64,000 nt of DNA from NCBI RefSeq assembly GCF_020782245.1, contig NZ_JAJGNP010000001.1:186001-250000 (forward strand), written 5' to 3'. The position numbers were made by a program, and so were the translations under genes. Of the stretch, positions 8,490 through 17,762 are shown piece by piece. Each line of letters begins with the position of its first letter. Position 1 is the first letter of the stretch. This DNA comes from Sphingobium soli (GTDB lineage: Bacteria > Pseudomonadota > Alphaproteobacteria > Sphingomonadales > Sphingomonadaceae). The notes beneath the pieces are model-generated. The model was not told the DNA's origin. It saw nothing but the letters and a program-made list of their open reading frames with translations, and did no database searches.

Positions 8490-9083
8490 TCAAGCCAGAA
8501 AGGGCGACACCACGCCCATCACGCGCTCAACCGTCGCCTCTTTCTCGCCCACCGGCGCCACATAATCGATCACCGACCGCGCCTGCGCCTCCCCCGCCCC
8601 GTGCGCGATCATCCAGGCGGCAAGATAATAGGCCGCCATGCATCCACCCGCCGTGGCGACATTGGCGGAGGCGTGAAAGGGCGCATCTATCACGCTCGCT
8701 CCACCGGCCTCTATCCATGGACGGGTCGTGACGTCAGTGCAGACCGGCCCATCGCCCAGCAGGCCAAGCGCCGCCAGAAGCAGCGCGCCGGAACATTGCG
8801 CACCGATCAATTGCCGGGCAGCGTCAAGCCGCAGCCGCGCCATCAGCGCCGTATCCGCCGCGATCTGGCGCGTCCGCACGCCGCTTCCTACAACGATGGC
8901 ATCCATATCCGGCAGTTCGTTCAGCCTCGCTCCGGCCGTCACCGTAACGCCGCCCATCGACGTGACCGTGGCGTTCGGCGCACAGATGGTCGCGCGCCAG
9001 CCATGCACGCGGTTCAACAGCGACAACGCGACGAAACTGTCCAGTTCGTTGAACCCATCAAAAGTCAGGATCGCTATTTGCAT
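8490..9083 (-). CDS. DJ-1/PfpI family protein
   Basis: A 197-residue protein of the class I glutamine amidotransferase-like fold. It opens MQIAILTFDGFNELDSF, with the acidic residue (Glu13) typical of the DJ-1/PfpI active site, and has the nucleophile elbow LIGAQCSGALLLAALGLL, where the cysteine sits between Gln and Ser-Gly. DATTRP-type and GGCMAAYYLAAWMI segments match the C-terminal half of the family. Members act as glyoxalases, deglycases, isonitrile hydratases or stress proteins, so the reaction cannot be assigned. It is a single-gene unit convergent with the aminotransferases. Confidence 0.85.
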   Translation of the reverse strand: MQIAILTFDGFNELDSFVALSLLNRVHGWRATICAPNATVTSMGGVTVTAGARLNELPDMDAIVVGSGVRTRQIAADTALMARLRLDAARQLIGAQCSGALLLAALGLLGDGPVCTDVTTRPWIEAGGASVIDAPFHASANVATAGGCMAAYYLAAWMIAHGAGEAQARSVIDYVAPVGEKEATVERVMGVVSPFLA

Positions 9084-9163
9084 GAATTTGCCTCCCGTTC
9101 TTGACGGGGGGTCTAGACCCCGAGACGATATGAGCGCGCGGGCCGCCCCGGCAGTAATGGCCC

Positions 9164-9919
9164 CTAGCCGCCGGAGGGCGCGGTGCGCCGGCTATAGTCG
9201 ATGCGGATGCGCACCCAGCTGCCCACCATCACCTTGCCGTTGACGCGCGGCGGCAGGACGAGAAATTGCCAGGCGGCCAGCCGCACGGCACGACCAAAGC
9301 CCGACCCCATCGGCGATTCCCCCATCACCTGGCAATTTTCCACATGATAATGGTCGATGGTCTTGCACGCCACCAGCCCCCAGCCATTGGCCGGCGCATC
9401 ATTGGGCAGATAGGGCGACAATTCCGCATGGGTCGGCCGCCGATACCATTCCGCCTCGAACAGTTGAACCCCGCCAGGACCTTCGCCCGGCCCGGCGACG
9501 GCCGCGCTGTCTCCCTGTCCTGCCGCGCCTTCGCCCGGCGCACGCGAAGGCATCTTGCCAATGTCGGCCGACGCCATCTGCTCGCGATTAAGCGTCAGGA
9601 ACGGAAAAGGGGATGGTGGCTGCTCGGCCGGTTTTTCGACCTTGACCGGCGGTCGAACGACAGGCTCCTCTGCCTTCTGCGGCTCAGCCTTGCTTTTTTC
9701 CTTCCGCTCGGCCTTCTCCGCCTTGGCTTCTTCCTTGGCAGCTTTTGGGCCTGCTTCCGTTTCGAAAGTGACCGGCAGGCGCGGGTCCATCTTGGGCGGC
9801 TGAAAAGACGGCGAGAGGGTGAAGAGCGCCAGCAACAGCAGCAGATTGAGCACCAGCGCGAACGTCACGCCGCCCGCCCGTTGCCGCACCTTGTCCCAAG
9901 GAATCGAAGAGATATTCAA
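9164..9919 (-). CDS. TonB-like envelope protein
   Basis: One transmembrane helix near the N-terminus (GGVTFALVLNLLLLLALFTL), then a Lys/Glu-rich and Pro-rich periplasmic spacer (KAEKAERKEKSKAEPQKAEE, VRPPVKVEKPAEQPP), and a C-terminal region resembling a TonB C domain (GLVACKTIDHYHVENCQVM, WQFLVLPPRVNGKVMVGSW). This is the architecture of energy transducers that span the periplasm. No exbB/exbD or receptor gene is adjacent, so a general TonB role is not proven. The start is uncertain: TTG at 9919 or 9943 and GTG at 9997 are possible and none has a clear ribosome site. The open frame extends to 10750 but overlaps the next gene and is not coding there. Confidence 0.7.
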   Translation of the reverse strand: MNISSIPWDKVRQRAGGVTFALVLNLLLLLALFTLSPSFQPPKMDPRLPVTFETEAGPKAAKEEAKAEKAERKEKSKAEPQKAEEPVVRPPVKVEKPAEQPPSPFPFLTLNREQMASADIGKMPSRAPGEGAAGQGDSAAVAGPGEGPGGVQLFEAEWYRRPTHAELSPYLPNDAPANGWGLVACKTIDHYHVENCQVMGESPMGSGFGRAVRLAAWQFLVLPPRVNGKVMVGSWVRIRIDYSRRTAPSGG

Positions 9920-10078
9920 GCGTGCGGACCAAACAGACGACAAGGGAAGCCGGTCTTGCCCAGACGGCGCGGCGGCGTCAACGCCGTCTGACGTCACGGC
10001 CGACCAGTCGGTTACACAACATGACGAAGCTGGCGAAACCACTGGCAGCGCGCCGGCTTCTCGGCTAGGTGGCCCGCG

Positions 10079-10714
10079 ATGCTCAACAGGCTCTATCAAT
10101 GGACGCTGGCGAAAGCCGCGCACCGCCATGCCGAACGCTGGCTCTTCGCCGTGAGCTTCATGGAATCCAGCTTTTTCCCTATCCCGCCGCACCCTTTGCT
10201 CGGCCTCATGTGCCTGGCCCGGCCGGAACGCGCGATCCGGTTCGGGCTGATCTGCACCATCGCGTCGGTGCTGGGCGGGCTGTTCGGCTATGCGATCGGC
10301 TATTTCCTCTACGAAGCGATCGGCACCCAGATACTCAACGCCCTGGGCCTGGCGGAAAAATTCCCGGTCGCAGCCTGCTATTTGCGGGACTATGGCGCGG
10401 AGATCATCCTGATCAAGGGCGCGACGCCCATCCCCTTCAAGCTGATCACCATCACCGCCGGTTTTATCGGTCTGCCTCTCTTCACCTTCCTCTGGGCCAG
10501 TATCCTGAGCCGCGGTTTTCAGTTCATGCTGGTCGGCATCCTGTTCTGGAAATTCGGTCGCCCCATCAAGGCATTCATCGAAAAATATCTGGCGCTGCTT
10601 TCCGCCGCCTTCCTGATCCTGATCGTTGCCGGATTCCTTGCGGTGTCCGCCCTCTCGGGAACGCAAGGCAAGAGCGACGCATGCTCCAGCGCGACCATGG
10701 ACAGGGTCCGCTGA
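10079..10714 (+). CDS. DedA/YqaA-type inner membrane protein
   Basis: A 211-residue polytopic protein of the SNARE-associated/VTT superfamily (the YqaA branch). It shows the family's early ESSFFPIPPHPLLGLM motif, helices GLICTIASVLGGLFGYAIGY and FLYEAIGTQI, the re-entrant loop with GATPIPFKLITITAGFIGLP, and C-terminal helices. DedA/VTT proteins scramble or flip lipids and are tied to membrane potential and envelope integrity. The start ATG at 10079 follows TAGGTGG. It overlaps or abuts lnt, and the pairing with a lipoprotein acyltransferase suggests a shared envelope lipid context. Confidence 0.85.
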   Translation: MLNRLYQWTLAKAAHRHAERWLFAVSFMESSFFPIPPHPLLGLMCLARPERAIRFGLICTIASVLGGLFGYAIGYFLYEAIGTQILNALGLAEKFPVAACYLRDYGAEIILIKGATPIPFKLITITAGFIGLPLFTFLWASILSRGFQFMLVGILFWKFGRPIKAFIEKYLALLSAAFLILIVAGFLAVSALSGTQGKSDACSSATMDRVR

Positions 10715-10719
10715 TCGCC

Positions 10720-12270
10720 ATGATCCAGGCCGCCTTTGACCGTCATCCAAAGGTTGCAGCGCTGCTGGCAGGGTTCTTGTCCGCCACCGGGTTCGCCCCG
10801 CTCAGCCTCTGGCCGGTGACGCTGATGTGTCTGGCTGCGCTCATCATCCTGATCGCCAAAGCCTCCGACCGCCGCAACGCCTTCCTGCGCGGCTGGCTGT
10901 TCGGCGTGGGGCATTTCACGCTTGGCCTCAACTGGATCGCGCACGCCTTCACCTTCCAGGATGCCATGCCGCACTGGTTCGGTTATGGCGCCGTGATCCT
11001 TCTTTCGCTGTATCTGGCAGTCTATCCGGGGCTGGCGACGTTGGGCACTTGGTGGATGACGCATCGCTTCGCGCTGTCCCCGACAGCCTCGCTCTTCATG
11101 CTTGCGGCGTGCTGGATCGTCACGGAATTTCTGCGTGCGACGCTGTTTACCGGGTTTGCCTGGAATCCGCTTGGCGTCATCCTGTTGCCAACGGGCGCCG
11201 CCATTTCGGCAACCGTGATCGGCACCTATGGGCTTGGCGCGCTGGTGATATTGGCCGCAGGCGCGTTGATGTTCGCCGTTCATGGTCAGGCACGGCTGGG
11301 CGGCGTGATTGCAGCACCGATCGTCCTGTTGGCCCTGATCGGCTGGGTCACCCCTGCCCCACTGATACCCGCTGGCGCGCCGCGCGTGCGCGTGGTCCAG
11401 CCCAATATCGGCCAGGAAGAAAAATATTCGGTCGAGGCCGAATATCGCAACTTCGAGAAGCTGCGTATCTTGTCCGGCGCGCCGCGCCCGGCACCCCGCC
11501 TCATCTTCTGGCCCGAAGCCGCCATACCCGCCTATCTCGACATGGAACCCGACTGGCGTGCGCGGCTCGCAGGCCTGTTGGGACCGGGCGATCTGCTCCT
11601 GACCGGCGGGGACAAGGTCTATTTCAAGACGGTCGATCAGAATGGCGTTCCCGTCAGCGAACTGGCCGGTGCCAACAACAGTGTGTGGATCGTGACGCCG
11701 CAAGCGACTATCGCCGGCCGCTATTCCAAGGCGCATCTGGTTCCCTATGGGGAATATCTGCCGATGCGGCACATATTGGAGCCCATCGGCCTGTCACGCC
11801 TGGTGCCTGGCGACGCGGACTTCTGGCCAGGGCCCGGCCCACAAAGTCTGACCTTGCCCGCGACGCTTGGACGGCCATCGCTGAAAATGGGCGTCCAGAT
11901 CTGCTACGAAATCATCTTTTCGGGTCAGGTAATCGACCGGGACGACCGTCCCGCATTCCTGTTCAACCCGTCCAACGATGCCTGGTTCGGCAGTTGGGGA
12001 CCGGTCCAGCACCTCGCCCAGGCGCGTTTGCGTGCACTGGAGGAAGGAATGCCCATCATCCGATCAACGCCTACCGGCGTGTCGGCCATCATCGATGCCC
12101 GTGGCCAAATCGTCCGCTCCATCGCCCCAAATCGCGCGGGTTATCTGGATAGCGGCCTTCCGCCGGCGCTGGCGCCCACGCCATTTTCGCGCTTCGGCAA
12201 CTGTCTCCCTGCCTTGTTCACCCTGGGCTTATTGGGTGCCGCCGTTGCAACGCGACGACGCAGCCGCTAA
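10720..12270 (+). CDS. lnt: Apolipoprotein N-acyltransferase
   Basis: Transfers the third acyl chain from phospholipid to the N-terminal cysteine of lipoproteins in the inner membrane. About eight hydrophobic segments fill the first 220 residues (KVAALLAGFLSATGFAPLSL, FLRATLFTGFAWNPLGVIL). The nitrilase-type domain then shows the catalytic triad: Glu in FWPEAAIPAYL, Lys in YSKAHLVPYGEYLP, Cys in GVQICYEIIFSG. A short C-terminal transmembrane helix ends the protein (LPALFTLGLLGAAVA). An in-frame ATG at 10681 would overlap the end of the DedA gene; I chose 10720 because it begins the first helix at the usual distance. Lipoproteins in this window (BamD, the PQQ dehydrogenase) would be its substrates. 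Confidence 0.95.
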   Translation: MIQAAFDRHPKVAALLAGFLSATGFAPLSLWPVTLMCLAALIILIAKASDRRNAFLRGWLFGVGHFTLGLNWIAHAFTFQDAMPHWFGYGAVILLSLYLAVYPGLATLGTWWMTHRFALSPTASLFMLAACWIVTEFLRATLFTGFAWNPLGVILLPTGAAISATVIGTYGLGALVILAAGALMFAVHGQARLGGVIAAPIVLLALIGWVTPAPLIPAGAPRVRVVQPNIGQEEKYSVEAEYRNFEKLRILSGAPRPAPRLIFWPEAAIPAYLDMEPDWRARLAGLLGPGDLLLTGGDKVYFKTVDQNGVPVSELAGANNSVWIVTPQATIAGRYSKAHLVPYGEYLPMRHILEPIGLSRLVPGDADFWPGPGPQSLTLPATLGRPSLKMGVQICYEIIFSGQVIDRDDRPAFLFNPSNDAWFGSWGPVQHLAQARLRALEEGMPIIRSTPTGVSAIIDARGQIVRSIAPNRAGYLDSGLPPALAPTPFSRFGNCLPALFTLGLLGAAVATRRRSR

Positions 12271-12284
12271 GGCACCCGCTGCAC

Positions 12285-12300
12285 ATAAAGATTTCTTTAT
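12285..12300. promoter_or_regulatory. Perfect 16-bp palindrome before metK, SahR-like operator
   Basis: ATAAAGATTTCTTTAT is a perfect inverted repeat (seven-base arms, TT centre), 31 bases before the metK start and very AT-rich for this genome. ArsR-family SahR regulators of the methionine/SAM cycle in Proteobacteria use an AT-rich palindrome of this general form, as I recall it. Assignment to SahR is inference; the palindrome is seen directly. Confidence 0.6.
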
Positions 12301-12330
12301 ACGCAGACACAGCATCAGACTGGAGCAACC

Positions 12331-13536
12331 ATGCGTTCAAACTACCTCTTCACGTCCGAATCCGTATCCGAAGGTCATCCCGACAAGGTCGCCGACCAGA
12401 TTTCCGACGCGATCGTCGACCTGTTCCTGTCCAAAGACCCCGAAGCGCGCATTGCCTGCGAAACGCTCACGACGACACAGCTTGTTGTTCTGGCCGGCGA
12501 AATCCGCTGCAAGGGCGTCTATGAAAACGGCGCCTGGGCGCCTGGCGCGCAGGAAGAAATTGAACGCACCGTTCGCGAAACGGTGAAGCGGATCGGTTAT
12601 GAACAGGATGGTTTCCATTGGGAAACTCTGCGCTTTGAAAATAACCTCCACGCTCAGTCCGCGCACATCGCGCAAGGCGTGGATGCAAGCGGCAACAAGG
12701 ACGAAGGCGCTGGCGATCAAGGTATCATGTTCGGATACGCCGCCAACGACACGCCCGACCTGATGCCTGCCACCCTTTATTACAGCCACAAGATTCTGGA
12801 AACCATGGCGGCCGACCGCCACTCCGGGGCAGCCCCCTTCCTGGAACCAGACGCCAAGAGCCAGGTCACGCTGCGGTACGAAGGCAGCAAGCCGGTCGCC
12901 TGCACCGCGATCGTGGTATCGACCCAGCATGCCAAGGGCTATGATCAGGGGGACAAGGAAGCTGAACTCAAGGCCTATGTGAAGGACGTGGTGGCCAAGG
13001 TCATTCCCGCCGATCTGCTTTCGGACGAAACCGTCTACCACATCAACCCGACTGGCAGCTTCGAAATTGGCGGGCCGGATGGCGACGCGGGCCTTACCGG
13101 TCGCAAGATCATCGTCGACACCTATGGCGGCGCGTCACCCCATGGCGGTGGCGCCTTCAGCGGCAAGGACCCGACGAAGGTCGACCGGTCTGCGGCCTAT
13201 ATCACGCGCTATCTCGCCAAGAATGTCGTGGCCGCAGGTCTTGCCCAGCGTTGCACAATCCAGATTGCCTATGCGATCGGCGTCGCCGAACCGCTGTCCC
13301 TCTATGTCGACACGCATGGCACCGGCACGGTGGGCGACGACAGGATCGAGGACGCAATCAAGTCGCTCAAGGAACTGGGCGGCCTGACCCCGCGCGGCAT
13401 TCGCACGCATCTGGGCCTTAACAAACCGATCTATCAGCCGACGGCTGCTTATGGCCATTTCGGGCGCAAGCCTGAGGGCGATTTTTTCCCTTGGGAAAAG
13501 ACCGATCTGGTCGAAAAGCTCAAAGCCGCGCTGTAA
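12331..13536 (+). CDS. metK: S-adenosylmethionine synthetase
   Basis: Makes SAM from methionine and ATP. The 401-residue sequence is full length and shows family signatures in order: [20 protein letters not shown] at the N-terminus (ATP-binding His, Asp), [12 protein letters not shown] in the middle, and [19 protein letters not shown] near residue 275-290 with catalytic lysines. TGGAGC precedes the ATG. A 16-bp palindrome lies in the leader, the likely control point. A bidirectional terminator follows. SAM from this enzyme feeds the cobA and moaA products encoded in this window, among many others. Confidence 0.98.
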   Translation: MRSNYLFTSESVSEGHPDKVADQISDAIVDLFLSKDPEARIACETLTTTQLVVLAGEIRCKGVYENGAWAPGAQEEIERTVRETVKRIGYEQDGFHWETLRFENNLHAQSAHIAQGVDASGNKDEGAGDQGIMFGYAANDTPDLMPATLYYSHKILETMAADRHSGAAPFLEPDAKSQVTLRYEGSKPVACTAIVVSTQHAKGYDQGDKEAELKAYVKDVVAKVIPADLLSDETVYHINPTGSFEIGGPDGDAGLTGRKIIVDTYGGASPHGGGAFSGKDPTKVDRSAAYITRYLAKNVVAAGLAQRCTIQIAYAIGVAEPLSLYVDTHGTGTVGDDRIEDAIKSLKELGGLTPRGIRTHLGLNKPIYQPTAAYGHFGRKPEGDFFPWEKTDLVEKLKAAL

Positions 13537-13564
13537 GCCGGACTTTCGTCTACAAGGCAAAACT

Positions 13565-13598
13565 GGAAAAGGCGCAGGAGCGATCCCGCGCCTTTTCC
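13565..13598. terminator. Bidirectional terminator between metK and the GGDEF/EAL gene
   Basis: An 11-bp perfect stem, GGAAAAGGCGC (13565-13575) with 13588-13598, loop of 12. The arms themselves supply T-runs in both directions, and it sits exactly between two convergent stop codons. Confidence 0.75.
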
Positions 13599-15635
13599 TT
13601 ATGCGAGAACCAGCGCCACCAGTTCGGCCGAAGATATGCCTGCCGACCGCAAGAACCCTTGGTAATAATCGCACCCCTCGCGCGCCAGCAGGTCCAACTG
13701 CTCTTCGGTTTCGACACCTTCGGCGATGACCTTGAGCCCCAAGGACTTGGCCATGTGGATGATGCCCCGCACGATGATCCTGTCCCGCGCGGTGCCGGCA
13801 ATATCCTGCGCCAGACCACTGTCGATCTTGAGATAATCCAGCGGCAGGGATTTCAAATAGGCCAGACTGGAATAGCCGGTGCCGAAATCGTCGATGGCCA
13901 CTGCCAGCCCTTCGGTGCGTAGAGCGCGCAGCAGCGCGGCGGCGGCATCAACGTCGTGGATCAGCCCGCTTTCAGTGATTTCGACCGTCAGCCGCGCCCG
14001 GGGAAACCCGCTCCGGTCGACCATGTCGAGCAAGTCGGGCATGAATTGCGGCTGGGCGATATCTGCGGCGGTGACATTGATCGACAGGCGAAGGCCGGAC
14101 AAGGCACGCGGCCAGGCCGCCGCCTGCCGCAACGCCTCACCCAATATATGCGTGGACAGCGGCAACATATAATCGGACCGTTCGGCCGTCGCGAACAGGA
14201 TGCCTGCGCCGAGCGGGCCGTAATGGGGGTGGTTCCAGCGGGCCAGCGCCTCAACCCCGCTGATGACCTCCGAATTCACCGGATATTGCGGCTGGAACAC
14301 GATACCGATTTCGCCCCGATCCAGCGCCAGACGCAGGTCGGTTTCCAGCCGATCGGGATCAACCTGCCGACTTTGTTTTTCGGCCGACAATATCCTGATG
14401 CCTTCACCGCCAGCCTGCCGCGCGTCAGCCAGCGCCATGCCCGCGCGCCGCAGCAAATGGGTCGCATCATCTTCGCTGCGCGCCTGCGCGATACCACACC
14501 GCGCGATCAGGCGAATGAGGTGATCGCCCGCGCTGAAGGGCCGCCCGATCGCACCGATCAGTTGGCGCGCCAGAAATGTCGCCCGATCGCCATTCCCCTG
14601 CTCGCCTGCAAGGCCGACCAGAAATTCGGTCCCGGCGATCCGCGCCACCATCGCGCCAGGTGCGACATCATCGACCATGCGTTCGATCCGCCGCGCGATC
14701 CGGCCGAGCAGCGCGTCGCCCACTACCTGCCCATAGGCCGCGTTCATCCGTTCGAACTGGCTGATCGACAGCAGCAGGATAGTGGTCGGCAACCCGGTCC
14801 GCCGGTCCAACCAGTCGAGCGCGGCCTGTCGCGATCGCAGACCGGTAAGATAGTCGCGGCTGCTGCTGTCGCGCTCATGCTGGTCGGACAGCCATTCGAC
14901 ATCGGCCGCGACCTGCCCGTCTTCGATGCGCAGATGGTGGACCAGGCGGTCCCCCGGCCGTTCCGGCAGTCCGTGGGCCAGGGACGCGGGCCGCCCGGTG
15001 CGCGCCATAGCGCGCAACGCTGTCAGCACGCCAATGCGCTCGGCCCGCGGCAAATGCCGCACCAGGGCCGCGGGAGCCAATGTCGGCGCATCTAGCGCCA
15101 GGTGCCGCGCGAGCGCGTCGCTGACCCGCAACAGTCCATCGCTGCCCAATTGCCAGTAGAGCGCATCCCCCCGCCTTATTCGCTGCGCCCGATGCCGCGC
15201 GCCCTGCTCCCCGCCCAGCCGCTCGACCAGACGCTGCGCCGACAGAAGAACCGCGCGCAATCCATCGGGACTAAAGGGCGCCAGCAGGAAATGCGTGGCA
15301 CCGGCGGCCAGCAGGGCCGGAACCCGGGCCTCCTCGCCGGAATCGAGCAGCACGACCAGCGCGCCGCCGCCCGCCTCCATCGCAGGCACCAAAGGCGTCA
15401 GCAACGCGTCGACGTCGGCATCGCTGCGCAGATCGATGAGCGCGACCTGGGCCTCGCTTCGCAGGAAGCGCTGCGGCGCGTCCCGAGCCCGGCGTGCGCC
15501 GATACTGCGCCACCCAATCGCCCGCGCCGCCTGCGACAGGCCGTCACGGTCGCCCAGTGATAGAATGAACAGGCTATGCTGTGTCGCCGATGTGGCGTCC
15601 CCGCCCACTGTCTGTATCTCCCCGACGCCGCGCAT
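13599..15635 (-). CDS. Cyclic-di-GMP phosphodiesterase with receiver-like, degenerate GGDEF and EAL domains
   Basis: A 678-residue signalling protein. Residues 20-135 look like a receiver-type fold ([36 protein letters not shown]) with poorly conserved phosphoacceptor positions. Residues about 245-410 are GGDEF-like ([16 protein letters not shown]), but the signature is AGTEF instead of GG[D/E]EF, so cyclase activity is unlikely. The EAL domain (about 420-670) keeps [31 protein letters not shown] and [11 protein letters not shown], consistent with an active phosphodiesterase. The GGDEF part may bind GTP as a regulator. No transmembrane segment is seen. It is a single gene, convergent with metK; ATG at 15635 with AGGAC upstream. 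Confidence 0.88.
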   Translation of the reverse strand: MRGVGEIQTVGGDATSATQHSLFILSLGDRDGLSQAARAIGWRSIGARRARDAPQRFLRSEAQVALIDLRSDADVDALLTPLVPAMEAGGGALVVLLDSGEEARVPALLAAGATHFLLAPFSPDGLRAVLLSAQRLVERLGGEQGARHRAQRIRRGDALYWQLGSDGLLRVSDALARHLALDAPTLAPAALVRHLPRAERIGVLTALRAMARTGRPASLAHGLPERPGDRLVHHLRIEDGQVAADVEWLSDQHERDSSSRDYLTGLRSRQAALDWLDRRTGLPTTILLLSISQFERMNAAYGQVVGDALLGRIARRIERMVDDVAPGAMVARIAGTEFLVGLAGEQGNGDRATFLARQLIGAIGRPFSAGDHLIRLIARCGIAQARSEDDATHLLRRAGMALADARQAGGEGIRILSAEKQSRQVDPDRLETDLRLALDRGEIGIVFQPQYPVNSEVISGVEALARWNHPHYGPLGAGILFATAERSDYMLPLSTHILGEALRQAAAWPRALSGLRLSINVTAADIAQPQFMPDLLDMVDRSGFPRARLTVEITESGLIHDVDAAAALLRALRTEGLAVAIDDFGTGYSSLAYLKSLPLDYLKIDSGLAQDIAGTARDRIIVRGIIHMAKSLGLKVIAEGVETEEQLDLLAREGCDYYQGFLRSAGISSAELVALVLA

Positions 15636-15728
15636 CGCGCCGTCCTATCAGCAAGGCGTTACCGACCCGTTTGCGTCACTGCAACCGGGGTGCTTGCACG
15701 GGCCATGGCCATCGCCTAGCTATACCCC

Positions 15729-16739
15729 ATGGCCACAGCCACTTCCTCGTCCGCACCATTGATCGACGCTCTGGGCCGCCGGATCAGCTATTTGCGGATT
15801 TCGGTGACGGATCGATGTGATTTGCGCTGCCGCTATTGCATGGCCGAACGAATGCAATTCCTGCCCAGGGATCAGGTCTTGAGCCTGGAGGAGATTGCGC
15901 TTCTGGCCGATCTCTTCATCGCGCGCGGCATCACGAAAATCCGGCTGACGGGTGGAGAGCCATTGGTCCGGCGCGACATTGGCGAACTGGTGCGGCGGAT
16001 CGGCCGTCATCTGGGTAGCGGACTGGACGAACTGACCCTCACCACCAACGCGACCCGGCTCGATAGTCATGCGCAGGACCTTTTCGATGCGGGCGTCCGC
16101 CGCGTCAATGTCAGCCTGGACAGCCGCGATCCTGCGCGCTTTGCGGACGTGACGCGTGGCGGCGACATCGGCCGCGTGTTCGCGGGATTGGATGCCGCGC
16201 GTGCGGCCGGCCTTGCCGTCAAGATCAACATGGTCGCGCTCAAAGGCATCAATGACGACGAAATCCTGCCGATGCTGCGCTGGTGCGACAGCCAGAGTTT
16301 CGACCTCAGCCTCATTGAGACCATGCCGCTTGGCGATACGGGTGAAGACCGGACCGATCATTATCTTCCGCTGACCCAGGTGATAGACGATATCGCGGCC
16401 GAGCACCCCCTGGCCCCGATCGCGCATCGCACCGGCGGCCCTTCGCGCTATCATGCCGTTGACGGCATGCGCGTGCGGCTGGGCCTCATCACCCCCCTCA
16501 CCCGCAATTTTTGCGCCGATTGCAATCGCATCCGCATGACCTGCGAAGGCAAGATATTCATGTGCCTGGGGCATGAGGATCATGTCGATTTCAAGGCGGC
16601 GCTTCGCGAAGGCGGACTGGACGCGGTCCAGCCGCTTGTCGACCGGGCGCTGCGCCTCAAGCCTGCTGCGCATGACTTCCACATTGGCGCAAACGCGCCC
16701 GCCGCCACCCGTCGTCACATGAGCGTGACCGGCGGATGA
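15729..16739 (+). CDS. moaA: GTP 3',8-cyclase MoaA
   Basis: Radical-SAM enzyme that starts molybdenum cofactor synthesis. The CxxxCxxC cluster motif is in VTDRCDLRCRYCMAERMQFL, the SAM-binding ITKIRLTGGEPLVRR follows, and the second C-terminal [4Fe-4S] site is in NFCADCNRIRMTCEGKIFMC. 336 residues is normal. The C-terminus lacks the exact Gly-Gly tail (it ends RRHMSVTGG), which is still the expected GG ending. It overlaps nadK by four bases (ATGA). Other moa genes are absent from the window. Confidence 0.96.
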   Translation: MATATSSSAPLIDALGRRISYLRISVTDRCDLRCRYCMAERMQFLPRDQVLSLEEIALLADLFIARGITKIRLTGGEPLVRRDIGELVRRIGRHLGSGLDELTLTTNATRLDSHAQDLFDAGVRRVNVSLDSRDPARFADVTRGGDIGRVFAGLDAARAAGLAVKINMVALKGINDDEILPMLRWCDSQSFDLSLIETMPLGDTGEDRTDHYLPLTQVIDDIAAEHPLAPIAHRTGGPSRYHAVDGMRVRLGLITPLTRNFCADCNRIRMTCEGKIFMCLGHEDHVDFKAALREGGLDAVQPLVDRALRLKPAAHDFHIGANAPAATRRHMSVTGG

Positions 16740-17512
16740 GCGTCGATGGCCGGCGCGCTCTGGTCGCGTCTCCTACTCCAGCGGCGCGCGCGGCGGAAGA
16801 AAGGCTGCGCACCGTATATGACTTCGCCCCGATCGAGCAGGCGGACATGGTTGTCGCGCTGGGCGGAGATGGCTTTATGCTCCAGGCCCTGCATGCGATG
16901 TTGGAGGCGCGACGCATTCTGCCGATATTCGGCATGAACCTCGGTACCGTGGGCTTCCTCATGAACGAATGGCGGCTCGACGGGCTGGACCAGCGGCTTT
17001 CAAAGGCGAAGAGCTTCAAGGTCAATCCGCTGCGCATGACGGTCGACACTGTCGATGGCGAGCAGTTTTCGATTCCCGCCATCAATGAGGTGTCGCTGCT
17101 GCGCGAAACGCGCCAGACCGCCAAATTGGAGGTAGAGGTGAATGGCCGGATCGTTCTGCCCGAACTGGTTTGCGACGGTGTGCTGGTAGCGACGCCGGCA
17201 GGCTCTACCGCTTATAATCTGTCGGCGCATGGTCCTATCCTGCCGTTGGGATCCGCATTGGTGGCGCTGACGCCGATCAGCCCCTTTCGTCCACGACGCT
17301 GGCGCGGCGCGATCCTGCCGGAAGCAACGCGGATCCGTTTTTCCGTCCTCAATCCCGTTAAGCGGCCAGTCAGCGCTGTCGCCGACCAGCGCGAAGTGCG
17401 CGACGTCGCGCAGGTGGAAGTCCGCATCGACCGGACCACCCCGCTCACCCTCTTGTTTGATCCTGAGCATACGCTTGACGACCGGATCGCTGCGGAGCAG
17501 TTCATCGCCTAG
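16736..17512 (+). CDS. nadK: NAD kinase
   Basis: Phosphorylates NAD to NADP. The NE/D and GGDG signatures are present: MVVALGGDGFMLQALHAM near residue 40, FGMNLGTVGFLMNEW, then AINEVSLLRETRQTAKLEVE and the substrate-loop VATPAGSTAYNLSAHGPIL. 258 residues fits the short proteobacterial form. Its ATG overlaps the moaA stop (ATGA), so translation is coupled. There is no functional link with molybdopterin beyond shared transcription. Confidence 0.95.
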   Translation: MSVDGRRALVASPTPAARAAEERLRTVYDFAPIEQADMVVALGGDGFMLQALHAMLEARRILPIFGMNLGTVGFLMNEWRLDGLDQRLSKAKSFKVNPLRMTVDTVDGEQFSIPAINEVSLLRETRQTAKLEVEVNGRIVLPELVCDGVLVATPAGSTAYNLSAHGPILPLGSALVALTPISPFRPRRWRGAILPEATRIRFSVLNPVKRPVSAVADQREVRDVAQVEVRIDRTTPLTLLFDPEHTLDDRIAAEQFIA

Positions 17513-17546
17513 GGCTTCCGGGCAGGATATTTCGACAATTTGACGC

Positions 17547-17576
17547 TTGCCATTGCGAGAAAGGCGCTGCTATAGG
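17547..17576 (+). promoter_or_regulatory. Likely promoter of the first tRNA-Asn gene
   Basis: TTGCCA (17547) and TATAGG (17571) are 18 bases apart, ending 29 bases before the tRNA. The same TTGCCA, 18-base spacing, GGCGCTGC and GCGCGGCCTGCCC tract recur before the second copy, so the element is conserved between the duplicates. Confidence 0.6.
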
Positions 17577-17605
17577 CGCGGCCTGCCCAGCGAAAGCCGG
17601 GTTGC

Positions 17606-17680
17606 TCCCCGATAGCTCAGCGGTAGAGCATTCGACTGTTAATCGAATGGCCGTAGGTTCGAATCCTACTCGGGGAGCCA
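17606..17680 (+). tRNA. tRNA-Asn (anticodon GTT), copy 1
   Basis: A 75-base cloverleaf with encoded CCA. Acceptor stem TCCCCGA/TCGGGGA, D-arm GCTC-AGCGGTA-GAGC, anticodon stem TTCGA/TCGAA around loop CTGTTAA (anticodon GTT), and T-arm GTAGG-TTCGAAT-CCTAC. Discriminator base G. It is identical to the copy 1.2 kb downstream. Confidence 0.98.
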
Positions 17681-17762
17681 CTTTCCACTCCACATATGCG
17701 ATGATCCTGCACTGACAGGTGCCGTGCATCCGGTCTATGCCGTCTGTCGCAAGGAGTGTCCG

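Noticed and set aside
9920-10750. N-terminal extension of the TonB-like ORF over the DedA gene
   Set aside because: The text there (Gln/Asp/Gly-rich) is the antisense of a clear membrane protein, and the transmembrane anchor needs a start near 9919-9997.
12271-12330. SAM riboswitch before metK
   Set aside because: Only 60 bases separate lnt and metK, and no SAM-II or SAM-I type helices or pseudoknot can be drawn; the only structure is the AT-rich palindrome.
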